Assembly: GCA_029938185.1 (NCBI GenBank)
Contig: JAOZVK010000104.1
Location: forward strand, 1-13,201
From: Bacteroidales bacterium
GTDB taxonomy: Bacteria; Bacteroidota; Bacteroidia; Bacteroidales; JAOZVK01
DNA length: 13,201 bases
Direction of reading: 5' to 3'
Shown here: piece by piece, positions 1-7,495 of the stretch
Numbering within the stretch: the first letter of the stretch is position 1
How the letters are laid out: each line of letters opens with the position of its first letter
Translations under genes and position numbers: made by a program
The notes under the pieces: model-generated
Told to the model about the DNA's origin: nothing
The model's input: the letters and a program-made list of their open reading frames with translations, nothing else
The model's database searches: none

Positions 1-48
1 ATTGAATCATTGAATCATTGAATCATTGAATCATTGAATCATTGAATC
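1..48 (+). repeat. 8-bp tandem array, six copies of ATTGAATC
   Basis: Six perfect copies of ATTGAATC run in register from the first base. The array may continue beyond the window edge. There are no spacers and no dyad, so it is a simple short-period array. It lies just downstream of the folE stop codon. The same word with substitutions forms arrays at 7346-7425 and, on the other strand, at 12822-12853, so this is a recurring sequence type and not a local accident. Confidence 0.95.
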
Positions 49-69
49 ATTTAAATAAACGCGACTCCA

Positions 70-705
70 CTAATGTAATTTTGCTTGAATTAGATTAATA
101 AATTCTTCGCGAGTAGCAGTTCTATTAAATGCACCTGTAAAAGCAGATGTTGTTGTAACAGAATTTTGTTTTTGAATACCTCTCATTTGCATACACATAT
201 GTTGAGCTTCGATAACCACAGCAACACCCAATGGGTTTATTGTATTTTTAATACAATCTCTAATTTGTTTTGTTAATCTTTCTTGAATTTGCAATCTTCT
301 TGAATAAGCTTCAACAATTCTTGCTATTTTACTCAATCCTGTTATATATCCATTAGGTATATATGCAACATGAGCTTTACCAAAAAAAGGCAAAATGTGA
401 TGCTCACATAACGAATATAATTCAATATCTTTTACAAGTATCATATGTTTGTAGTCTTCTTTAAACATAGCACTTTTTAGAATATCTGCTGGATTAAGAT
501 TATAGCCATGTGTTAAAAATTGCATTGATTTGGCAACTCTTAAAGGTGTTTTTTCTAAACCCTCTCTATTGGTATCTTCTCCAATAAGGTCTAAAATATC
601 TTTGTATGATTCTGATAGTTTATTAGTAATTTCTTCATTATACTTCTCAACTTTAGTATAACCACTATCTTTATCTGTTTTGATACCATTATTAATTACT
701 TCCAT
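70..705 (-). CDS. folE: GTP cyclohydrolase I (FolE)
   Basis: This enzyme converts GTP to 7,8-dihydroneopterin triphosphate, the first step of tetrahydrofolate and other pterin synthesis, in the cytoplasm as a homodecamer. The 211-residue protein has normal family length. Visible family signatures are SLCEHHILPFFGKAHVAYIP (about residues 98-117), the GLSKIARIVEAYSRRLQ block (about 123-139) and EAQHMCMQMRG (about 166-176). By comparison with the E. coli enzyme, Cys100, His103 and Cys171 should bind zinc, and His102 and His169 should sit in the active site. All are present, so the protein should be active. The first 25 residues or so are poorly conserved, as is usual. The ATG follows an A/T-rich leader without a Shine-Dalgarno sequence. 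It is monocistronic within this window; the upstream gap holds a transposon-like element. Confidence 0.97.
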   Translation of the reverse strand: MEVINNGIKTDKDSGYTKVEKYNEEITNKLSESYKDILDLIGEDTNREGLEKTPLRVAKSMQFLTHGYNLNPADILKSAMFKEDYKHMILVKDIELYSLCEHHILPFFGKAHVAYIPNGYITGLSKIARIVEAYSRRLQIQERLTKQIRDCIKNTINPLGVAVVIEAQHMCMQMRGIQKQNSVTTTSAFTGAFNRTATREEFINLIQAKLH

Positions 706-727
706 TTCAAAAAAAAGTTAGTATTAT

Positions 728-758
728 AAAAGTTAGTATTTTTTATATATTTAAACAA
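728..758 (-). promoter_or_regulatory. Candidate Bacteroidota-type promoter of folE
   Basis: Read on the minus strand, a TTG (-33 box, 756-758) is followed after 20 nt by TAACTTTT (728-735). The latter matches the Bacteroidota -7 consensus TAnnTTTG at all but the last base. Transcription would start near 721, leaving a leader of about 15 nt. The -33 TTG lies inside the 8-bp sequence duplicated on both sides of the neighbouring mobile element. This is inferred from the motif only. Confidence 0.45.
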
Positions 759-763
759 TATTA

Positions 764-910
764 GGCTACCCGTCAGAAGTTGGACAGTCTTGTTTTTCAA
801 ATAGGTTTAAACATAGAATTAAAGTAAAGATTAGCAAAACTTTGCGAAACTTTGCGTCAAACTTTGCAGAACTTTGCGGTTAAAAAGCGTCTAACTTAAA
901 ACTGGTAGCC
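764..910. mobile_element. MITE-like element with terminal inverted repeats and 8-bp target duplication
   Basis: This 147-bp element begins GGCTACC (764-770) and ends GGTAGCC (904-910). Over the outer 23 bp the two ends match as inverted repeats at about 17 positions, including an inner AAGTT(A/G)GAC block. It is flanked by a perfect direct repeat CAATATTA (756-763 and 911-918), as expected of a target-site duplication. It encodes no protein and contains a small direct-repeat cluster. The left 25 bp recur inverted at 13083-13107 with one mismatch. Families that duplicate 8 bp include IS1595 and ISL3, but the ends alone do not allow assignment. Confidence 0.75.
837..878 (+). repeat. Four imperfect direct copies of AACTTTGC(G) inside the mobile element
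   Basis: AAACTTTGCG occurs at 837-846 and 847-856, AAACTTTGCA at 859-868 and AACTTTGCG at 870-878, the later copies separated by 1 or 2 bases. They sit in the right half of the MITE-like element. They could be transposase-binding sub-repeats or simple replication-slippage products; the sequence does not decide. Confidence 0.85.
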
Positions 911-918
911 CAATATTA

Positions 919-1075
919 TTTAAAATTTCTTTACCCCTAATGATTTATAATTTTCATTGTTGTAATATTTGATTAGTGATGCCACACATGTTTTTGAGTT
1001 CGTGCAAAATTAAAAAATATATTAATTAAACAGTGCCATTACCGAATTTTTCTAAGCATTTCTATCCTAAAAAAA
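919..1075. other. Gap between the mobile element and the RND gene end
   Basis: This AT-rich DNA lies downstream of the RND pump gene (minus strand). I see no hairpin followed by a T-run, no open frame of note and no repeat, so the end of the efflux transcript is not obvious here. Confidence 0.5.
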
Positions 1076-4000
1076 TCAATTTTTTCTAAAACCAACAATT
1101 TTAAGTTTGGCTTCATTTGCGAGTTTATACATAGAGGGTACAACAAATAAAGTCAAAAAAGTAGCAAATGTAAGTCCAAAAATAACTGTCCATGACATTG
1201 GTCCCCAAAACGATGCATTGTCGCCACCAAAATATATCTGAGGATTAAATTGGCTCAACATAGTTTCAAAATTAATATTCATACCTGTTGCCATTGGCAG
1301 TAAACCCAAAATAGTTGTTATAGCTGTTAGCAAAACAGGACGTAAACGCGTTTTTCCAGCCAATACAATACATTGAGTAATTTCTTCCATTGGTAAATTA
1401 TCGTCCACGCTTAAACCAAGTTCTTTTTTCCTGTTTAATTTCAAAAAGTCAATATAGTCGATAAGCACAATTGCATTGTTTACAACAACTCCCGCAAGCG
1501 AAATAATACCAATACCAGTCATAAGTATAACAAAATCCATTTTGAAAGTTGCTATACCTCCAAAAACTCCAATTGTGCTAAACAAAACACTTGCAATAAT
1601 TATAAACGGTTTTATAAACGAATTAAACTGACTAACTAATATAATCAATATCAAAGCAATAGCAATAGCAAGTGCATTCATCAAAAAAGCACTTGTTTTT
1701 TCTTGTTCTTCTTGTTCGCCCGTAAAACCAAACTCATAGCCATTTGGAGCATGATAGTTTTTTAGTGCTTTTTGAATTTTTGCATTAATTTCATTAGCGT
1801 TGTATCCCTCAATAACATTGGAATAAAGAGTTATTGTCTTTTTCATATCCTTGCGTTTTATCGAACCAAAACTTGAGCTGTATTTAATATCAGCAACCGA
1901 CGAAATTGGTATATGCATCAACTGTCCTTTATTATTTCTGAAAGCTATTTTTTGATTTAATAAAGTAGCCAAATTATACCTTGATTTTTTGTTAAATCTA
2001 ATCTGAATTGGATACTCTTCTTCATCAACTTTAAATTTAGTTGCCTCTTTTCCAAACAAAGAAGTCCTAATTGTTGAAGCTATAAATGCTGTAGATAAAC
2101 CAAATCTACGTGCTTTATCTCTATCAATATCTATAAGAATTTCGGGTTTTCCAATTTCTAAATCAATTTTTAGATTTTCGATACCTTCAATATTTGCTTC
2201 TTCTATTATAACTGACATCGTATCTGTAATAGTGAGAATACTATGCAAATCTTTTCCAGTAATTTCAATATTTATTGGATAGCCAGTTGGAGGTCCATTT
2301 TGGTTTTTTTCAACAAAAATATCAATGCCCGGATATTTATTAAGTAAAGTATCGCTTACAATTTTCATAATATCGGAAGTAGAAACCCCTTTTCTATATT
2401 CAAAATCTACAAACTTAATAGTTGTAAGTGCTTTATTTGGGGTGCTTCCTACGCTTGATTCCATTTCACGTTTTGCACCTTCGCCAACAGTTGTTAAAAC
2501 AGACTCAATAATATCTTGATAGGGTTCGATTGTTTTGTACAGTTTATCATTTACTATTTTTATGATAGAATCGGTTACAGCTACATCTGTACTTACAGGA
2601 AATTCTGCAATTATATTAATATATTGGGGTTCGTTTGCAGGAAAAAATAAAACATTCGGTCCTCTCATTCCAAAGAAAATTATTGTTAGAAACAATAACA
2701 AAGTGGTTCCTCCTACAATAAAATATGAGTTTTTTTCTCTAACAGCAAATTGTACCAATTTTAAATACCATTGTTCCAATTTAACTAAAAAAACATTTTG
2801 AAACCATTGTGCTATTGAAAATAAAATAAAAGTATTTAACAAAATAAGTATTGCTAATATACTTAGTAAATTTGCATAGGTAAATTGTTTAGCAAAGTAT
2901 AAAATTACAGCAAATGCAATAATACTGACCGCAATAATTGTAGTTTTTTTCTTGTTTGGTTTTTTAACTTCATCTCCTTTTTTTATAAATGTTGATGCCA
3001 AAACTGGTGTAATAACAAGAGCTACGAATAATGATGAACTAAGTACAATAATTAGTGTAATAGGCATATATTTCATAAATTCGCCCATAATTCCTTCCCA
3101 TAATAGTAATGGAAAAAATGCTGCTAAAGTAGTAGCAGTTGATGATATAATAGGGAAAGCTATTTCGCCAACAGCCTGTTTGGCAGCTTCAAATACACTA
3201 TATCCTTGGTCGGTAAAACGATAAATATTTTCTACAACAACTATTGCATTATCAACCAACATACCAAGTGCTAAGATTAATGAAAATAATACCATCATAT
3301 TAATTGTGGCACCCATTGCACCCAAAATTGCAAATGATAAAAACATAGACATTGGAATTGCCACACCAACAAAAATTGCATTACGAAGTCCTAAAAAGAA
3401 AAACAAAACTACCACCACAAATATAACCCCCATGTATATACTATTTTGTAGGTTAATCAGTTGCGACCTAACTTCTTTAGATTGGTCATTTGTTATCGAA
3501 ATATTAATATCATCTGGAATACTACCATTTTTTTTCGATTTTTCAAGAATTTTAAATGTTTCATCTATTGCTTTTAATAAATTTTCGCCTCCTTTTTTTA
3601 CAACCTGTATCGAAACAACTGTTTGTTTGTTTAATCTTGCATAACTTTTAGCTTCTTCAAAAGTATTTACAACGGTGGCAAGGTCACGCAAATATATAAT
3701 ATTTCCGCCTTCGGATTTTACAATAATATCTTCAATATCTTTGATAGTTTTAAATTCTCCGATTGTTCTTATCGAACGCTTGATATCACCCATTCTAATT
3801 TCGCCACCCGATATTGAAACATTTTCCATAAGTATTGCATTTTCAATATCACCAAAACTCATTTGATATGCATCTAATTTTACAGGGTCTACATTAATTT
3901 GAATTTCTTTTTCATTTATTCCTTTTATATTTACTTTCGATACTTCGTATACAGTTTCTATTTCGTCTTGAAGATACTCTGCAAAATCTTTTAATTCTTC

Positions 4001-4486
4001 AACACTATATTCTCCTGATATATTAATATTAATTACTGGAAATTCGGAGAAATCAATATCCGAAACAACAGGGTCGTTATCTAAACTCTCAGGTAAATCC
4101 GATTTTGCTTTATCTACTTCATCTTTTACATCTTGCAATGCTTGTTTTATTTCTACATTGGAATTAAATTCAACAAATATAAGAGATACATCTTGTGTTG
4201 ATGTTGATGTTAGTTTTTTTATACCTTTTACAGTTTTTACTTGTTTTTCAATTTGTCTTGTAATCAGGTTTTCAATATCTTCTGGCGGATTTCCTGGATA
4301 TATTGTTTGAATCAAAACAGTAGGTATATTCACCTCAGGAAAAAGCTCTTTAGGTAAAAGATTGTAAGACAAAAAACCAAATATCAGAATAGCTATTGTA
4401 ACCAAAAAAACTGTATTTTTATTTTTTAAAGCAAAAGTAGTAAGTTTAAACTCACGAGTTACTTTATTTTTGTTATCATTATTCAT
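1076..4486 (-). CDS. RND-family efflux pump, inner-membrane permease
   Basis: This is the proton-driven inner-membrane pump of a tripartite exporter (AcrB/HAE-type), 1136 residues. TM1 is at about 26-44. A large periplasmic domain follows, with typical TIYPGNPPEDIE at 61-72. TM2-TM6 span about 345-500 and a second periplasmic domain about 607-930. TM8-TM12 occupy about 932-1120. TM4 carries GMLVDNAIVVVEN (408-420), so Asp412 is kept and the next residue is Asn413 where AcrB has a second Asp. TM10 reads AGVVVNNAIVLID (998-1010), with no Lys where AcrB has Lys940; this variant occurs in many RND pumps. Between TM6 and TM7 there are about 85 residues, with two extra hydrophobic stretches near 515-532 and 539-560. 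The start overlaps the fusion-protein gene by 8 bp, implying translational coupling. The substrate (drug, metal, lipid or other) cannot be told from the sequence. Confidence 0.95.
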   Translation of the reverse strand: MNNDNKNKVTREFKLTTFALKNKNTVFLVTIAILIFGFLSYNLLPKELFPEVNIPTVLIQTIYPGNPPEDIENLITRQIEKQVKTVKGIKKLTSTSTQDVSLIFVEFNSNVEIKQALQDVKDEVDKAKSDLPESLDNDPVVSDIDFSEFPVININISGEYSVEELKDFAEYLQDEIETVYEVSKVNIKGINEKEIQINVDPVKLDAYQMSFGDIENAILMENVSISGGEIRMGDIKRSIRTIGEFKTIKDIEDIIVKSEGGNIIYLRDLATVVNTFEEAKSYARLNKQTVVSIQVVKKGGENLLKAIDETFKILEKSKKNGSIPDDINISITNDQSKEVRSQLINLQNSIYMGVIFVVVVLFFFLGLRNAIFVGVAIPMSMFLSFAILGAMGATINMMVLFSLILALGMLVDNAIVVVENIYRFTDQGYSVFEAAKQAVGEIAFPIISSTATTLAAFFPLLLWEGIMGEFMKYMPITLIIVLSSSLFVALVITPVLASTFIKKGDEVKKPNKKKTTIIAVSIIAFAVILYFAKQFTYANLLSILAILILLNTFILFSIAQWFQNVFLVKLEQWYLKLVQFAVREKNSYFIVGGTTLLLFLTIIFFGMRGPNVLFFPANEPQYINIIAEFPVSTDVAVTDSIIKIVNDKLYKTIEPYQDIIESVLTTVGEGAKREMESSVGSTPNKALTTIKFVDFEYRKGVSTSDIMKIVSDTLLNKYPGIDIFVEKNQNGPPTGYPINIEITGKDLHSILTITDTMSVIIEEANIEGIENLKIDLEIGKPEILIDIDRDKARRFGLSTAFIASTIRTSLFGKEATKFKVDEEEYPIQIRFNKKSRYNLATLLNQKIAFRNNKGQLMHIPISSVADIKYSSSFGSIKRKDMKKTITLYSNVIEGYNANEINAKIQKALKNYHAPNGYEFGFTGEQEEQEKTSAFLMNALAIAIALILIILVSQFNSFIKPFIIIASVLFSTIGVFGGIATFKMDFVILMTGIGIISLAGVVVNNAIVLIDYIDFLKLNRKKELGLSVDDNLPMEEITQCIVLAGKTRLRPVLLTAITTILGLLPMATGMNINFETMLSQFNPQIYFGGDNASFWGPMSWTVIFGLTFATFLTLFVVPSMYKLANEAKLKIVGFRKN

Positions 4487-5609
4487 TGCTTATAATATTA
4501 ATTTCTTTACCATTTTTAACCAAACTAAAACCTTTATTGATAATTTTATCACCAGCCGATAATCCTTCTAAAATAACAGTATTAGTATTGTTTGATACTC
4601 CTGTTTCAATGTATTGCTTTTGGGCAATTGTTTTTCCATTTTTACTAATAGCAATATATAAGTACTTTCCCTTTAAATCTTCTTTAATTAATTTTGAAGA
4701 AACACTTAAAGCCGAATCATTAAAATAATCGCTAATTTCGATTTTTGCAATCATATTTGGCTTTATCTTTTTATCTTTATTTTTTATTTTTACTTGAACT
4801 TTAAATGTTCTATTTGTTTTATTTATAATATTTCCTATTCTGTAAATATTCGATTCTATTGTATATTCAGGATACGAAGGTACACTCACTTTTACCAAAT
4901 CGTTTGTTTTAATTTTTGAGATATAATTTTCGGGTATATCAACATTTATATAAATATATTCGAGATTAACCAATTGAATTATTTGAAATCCTGGCATAGC
5001 CATTTCACCTTCTTTAATATTTATTTCATCAACAATGCCGCTTATAGGTGCTTTTATTTTGCTTAAATCAAGTTGTGCATATAAAGTTTTTAGTTTACTT
5101 TCAAGCGATTCTTTATCATTTTTGGCTTTTAAATATTGTATTTCCGAACCAATATTTTTTTTCCACAATTCGTCCTGTTTTTTAAAAATAGTTTTAGCTA
5201 ATTCCAAACCTGTTTTTAGTTCATTTATAGAACTTTGCATAATATTTGAATTAAGCGAAACTATCAATTGACCTTTTCTAATATGTGTACCCTCTTTTAC
5301 ATATATTCTTTTTACTTGTCCATTTGTTTCGGAGCTTATAAAAGCTGAATTTACAGGCTCTACTGTTCCATTTAAAACAATTGTATGAGAGAATTTTTCT
5401 TTCTTTACTGTTTCAACAGTAACTTTCAATGAGTTGTTATTCTTTTTTATATCTGTGTTTATTTTTTCCTCCAACTCACTTATTTTAGAATTTAATTCCG
5501 AAATATTGTCTTTGTATTTTAATATTTCATTTTTAATATCTTCGGTTGATTTCTCCGAACTACAAGATATTATAAATAATGTGAGAAAAATTATCACTAT
5601 TTTTTTCAT
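4479..5609 (-). CDS. RND efflux periplasmic adaptor (membrane-fusion protein), lipoprotein
   Basis: This is the adaptor linking the RND pump to the outer-membrane channel; 376 residues, normal for the HlyD/AcrA-type family. The N-terminus is a lipoprotein signal with Cys16 after a hydrophobic run (LFIISC), so it should be anchored by lipid and face the periplasm. Residues about 21-55 form an acidic/lysine heptad segment that may be a short coiled coil, an N-terminal addition before the fold proper. Next come the first half of the lipoyl domain (about 75-120, with GQVKRIYVKEGTHIRKGQLI), an alpha-hairpin (about 122-182), the second lipoyl half (KAPISGIVDEINIKEGEMA, 186-204), a beta-barrel (about 217-293) and a membrane-proximal domain. 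The stop codon lies inside the start of the pump gene (8-bp overlap), so the two are co-translated. Confidence 0.94.
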   Translation of the reverse strand: MKKIVIIFLTLFIISCSSEKSTEDIKNEILKYKDNISELNSKISELEEKINTDIKKNNNSLKVTVETVKKEKFSHTIVLNGTVEPVNSAFISSETNGQVKRIYVKEGTHIRKGQLIVSLNSNIMQSSINELKTGLELAKTIFKKQDELWKKNIGSEIQYLKAKNDKESLESKLKTLYAQLDLSKIKAPISGIVDEINIKEGEMAMPGFQIIQLVNLEYIYINVDIPENYISKIKTNDLVKVSVPSYPEYTIESNIYRIGNIINKTNRTFKVQVKIKNKDKKIKPNMIAKIEISDYFNDSALSVSSKLIKEDLKGKYLYIAISKNGKTIAQKQYIETGVSNNTNTVILEGLSAGDKIINKGFSLVKNGKEINIISNE

Positions 5610-5722
5610 GTGTAAATAAATTTATTTTTAAAATGGATAATTGAAAATCAAGTACTAAGGAATCGTTAAAAAATAACTTTCCGATTTGTTTTTTGTAAAA
5701 CACTTATATTTAGGTGTAACCC

Positions 5723-5764
5723 AATTCGTAATTCGTAATTAATAATTCGTAATTCATAATTTAC
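5723..5764 (+). repeat. 7-bp tandem array based on AATTCGT
   Basis: There are six units in perfect 7-bp register: AATTCGT, AATTCGT, AATTAAT, AATTCGT, AATTCAT, AATTTAC. It lies in the 243-bp gap between the outer-membrane factor and adaptor genes, near a REP-like hairpin at 5821. No clear -33/-7 promoter pair was seen for the adaptor gene in this gap. Confidence 0.85.
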
Positions 5765-5820
5765 CCGTTTAGGATATACTTAAAGCTTATCTCTTGAAAT
5801 ATAATTAATTATAATATCAT

Positions 5821-5851
5821 GCGTAAGCAACATTAAAAAGGTCGAAGACCT
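5821..5851 (+). repeat. REP-like repeat, copy A
   Basis: The tail GCGTAAGCAACATTAAAA is followed by the perfect hairpin AGGTC-GAA-GACCT (5839-5851). The hairpin ends one base before the stop codon of the minus-strand outer-membrane factor gene. The same tail-plus-hairpin occurs at 7465 and 8297 and, as an inverted pair, at 11195-11328. On the minus-strand transcript it would form a 5-bp stem with a UUC loop directly after the stop codon. It lacks a T-run, so it does not look like a standard terminator. Confidence 0.85.
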
Positions 5852-5852
5852 A

Positions 5853-7274
5853 TTAGTTATTTAAAATATTATCTAATTCGGCTTTTATATTAAGAAGTTC
5901 AAGCAAAGCTTGAAAATAATTAGATTGTGCAGTTAAATACTGATTTTGAGCTTGCATTAAATCAATACTTGACGAAACACCTGTTTTATATTTCGTATAT
6001 GTTTTGTTATTTATTTTTTGGGCTAAAGTCAAACTTTCTTTTTGGTTATTAAATGTAGCAAGAGAATTTGTAAGATTGCTTTTCAACTGTTCAACTTTTA
6101 AATATAAGCTTTGTTCAAGTTGTTTTTTAATAGTTTTTACTTTGCTAAACTCTAACTTTTTTTGCTGTATTTTAGAATGTCTCATTCCACTGCTAAATAA
6201 TGGAATTTCTAATTTAACACCAATAACAGCAGTTGGATACCAATCTTTATCAGAATCAAAAAATGAAAATTCATTTCGCTGTGCATTTTTTGAATACGAA
6301 AAATAAGCAGTTAGACTTGGTAAATATGTAGAGCGTTCTCTTTTTAGATTCAAAGATGAAAGTCCTTCCTGAATTTGCATTAATTTATAATCTGCATTAA
6401 TATTTATATCAAATTTTTGATTATTCAGCACATCAAAATCAAGTAATTTGATAATTGTTTTTAAACTATCGCTTAATATTATTTTTTCGTTAAAATCCAT
6501 TCCCATTTGGAATTTAAGAAGTCTATACGATATTTCTACTTGTTTGTTAAATGAATTTAATGCATTTTCGATACTTTTTGCAGTAAGTTTAAGTTGGTCA
6601 ACATCTGTTTCTTCAATAAGTCCTGCTTTGTACAATTCATTTGATTCATATAAAATAGAATCTATATTGGTTTTGTTTGACCGAAGTATTCTCCGACTTT
6701 CTAAAGCTATCAATACTAAATAATAACTCTTTGCAATATTTTCTTTTACTTTTTGTTTTGTAATTTCGTGTTGTTGCTCCGATAAACTCAAATATATTTT
6801 TGATGCTTGCAAAGCCACAATATATTCGCCACTAAAAAGCAATTGAGTTGCAGTAACTCCCCATGTCATATCATGTTTTGAGCCCATTTGTACAGGAAAT
6901 TTACTATCACTTGCAACACTATCAAGATAATTTGGTGTTAAAAGACCATATCTAACATTTGTACCAACAACAGCTGGCGAAATAAAATCGGGCATTAATT
7001 GAGTTGGTACTTCAAGCATATGTTTATATTCTACCGAAGCATTTACTTGTGGTAAACCAATTGCAGTAGTTTCCCATATTTTTTTCTTTGCAATAGTAAT
7101 ATCCTGATATGTATTTTTTGATTCATAACTATTTTCTATTGCATAGTTTTGGGCTTCGAGCAAAGAATAATTCTTTACTAATGAAGTATCTTTTTTCGAA
7201 TCGGATATTTGTGTTATTCCTTTTGTGTTTATCAATATAAAAATAATTAATAAACTATATTTTAATAATTTCAT
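5853..7274 (-). CDS. TolC-like outer membrane efflux channel (OEP family)
   Basis: This is the outer-membrane exit duct of the tripartite pump, 473 residues, normal length. A signal peptide is evident (MKLLKYSLLIIFILINTKGI, cleavage around residues 19-24). Two outer-membrane-efflux repeats follow. The first starts near YSLLEAQNYAIENSYE (36-51) and contains the typical helix-to-strand turn with GLPQVNASVEY near 73-83. The second starts near 285, with the matching STYLPSLTAYFSYSKN at about 308-323. The long helical segments between them form the periplasmic tunnel. There is no lipobox Cys, unlike OprM-type channels. It lies between the regulator and the adaptor gene, with about 220-240 bp on each side filled with repeats. 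Whether all four genes share one transcript is therefore unclear, but the combination leaves little doubt about the role. Confidence 0.94.
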   Translation of the reverse strand: MKLLKYSLLIIFILINTKGITQISDSKKDTSLVKNYSLLEAQNYAIENSYESKNTYQDITIAKKKIWETTAIGLPQVNASVEYKHMLEVPTQLMPDFISPAVVGTNVRYGLLTPNYLDSVASDSKFPVQMGSKHDMTWGVTATQLLFSGEYIVALQASKIYLSLSEQQHEITKQKVKENIAKSYYLVLIALESRRILRSNKTNIDSILYESNELYKAGLIEETDVDQLKLTAKSIENALNSFNKQVEISYRLLKFQMGMDFNEKIILSDSLKTIIKLLDFDVLNNQKFDININADYKLMQIQEGLSSLNLKRERSTYLPSLTAYFSYSKNAQRNEFSFFDSDKDWYPTAVIGVKLEIPLFSSGMRHSKIQQKKLEFSKVKTIKKQLEQSLYLKVEQLKSNLTNSLATFNNQKESLTLAQKINNKTYTKYKTGVSSSIDLMQAQNQYLTAQSNYFQALLELLNIKAELDNILNN

Positions 7275-7345
7275 ATTTTATATATATACTAAATTAGGTT
7301 AAAAATTTTACTTTTATAAAAATGTTATGAGCTATTAATCAGAAT

Positions 7346-7425
7346 ATTGTATAATTGAATAATTGAACCATTGAATAATTGAATAATTGTATCATTGAAC
7401 CATTGAACCATTGAACCATTGAAAG
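7346..7425 (+). repeat. 8-bp degenerate tandem array, ten ATTGNANN units
   Basis: Ten units stay in exact 8-bp register: ATTGTATA, ATTGAATA, ATTGAACC, ATTGAATA, ATTGAATA, ATTGTATC, three ATTGAACC and ATTGAAAG. ATTG and the sixth base A never change; positions 5, 7 and 8 vary. It lies between the regulator and channel genes. Related arrays are at 1-48 and 12822-12853. Confidence 0.92.
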
Positions 7426-7464
7426 TATAATACAGAGTTAAAAGCCAATGATTCTTTACATCAA

Positions 7465-7495
7465 GCGTAAGCAATATTAAACAGGTCGAAGACCT
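7465..7495 (+). repeat. REP-like repeat, copy B, overlapping the tetR stop codon
   Basis: The tail GCGTAAGCAATATTAAAC precedes the hairpin AGGTC-GAA-GACCT (7483-7495). The last two hairpin bases are part of the regulator's stop codon (complement of 7494-7496), so the repeat has become fused to the gene end. Confidence 0.87.

Noticed and set aside
764..910. Integron attC site
   Set aside because: GTTGGAC and GTCTAAC resemble the attC core boxes, but they occur in the wrong order on both strands, and the ends are better explained as transposon inverted repeats with a target duplication.
2325..3866. Plus-strand open frames of 63-112 residues inside the RND gene
   Set aside because: They are antisense to a clearly conserved coding sequence, and their low complexity follows from its codon use.
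5839..5851. Rho-independent terminator after the outer-membrane factor gene
   Set aside because: The stem is only 5 bp and no T-run follows in the direction of transcription; the same sequence occurs away from gene ends at 8316, so a repeat is the better reading.
4486..6723. Plus-strand open frames inside the adaptor and outer-membrane factor genes
   Set aside because: They are antisense shadows of well-supported genes with no recognisable domains.
7346..7425. CRISPR array
   Set aside because: The units are 8 bp with no spacers, there are no repeats of 20-40 bp and no cas genes in the window.
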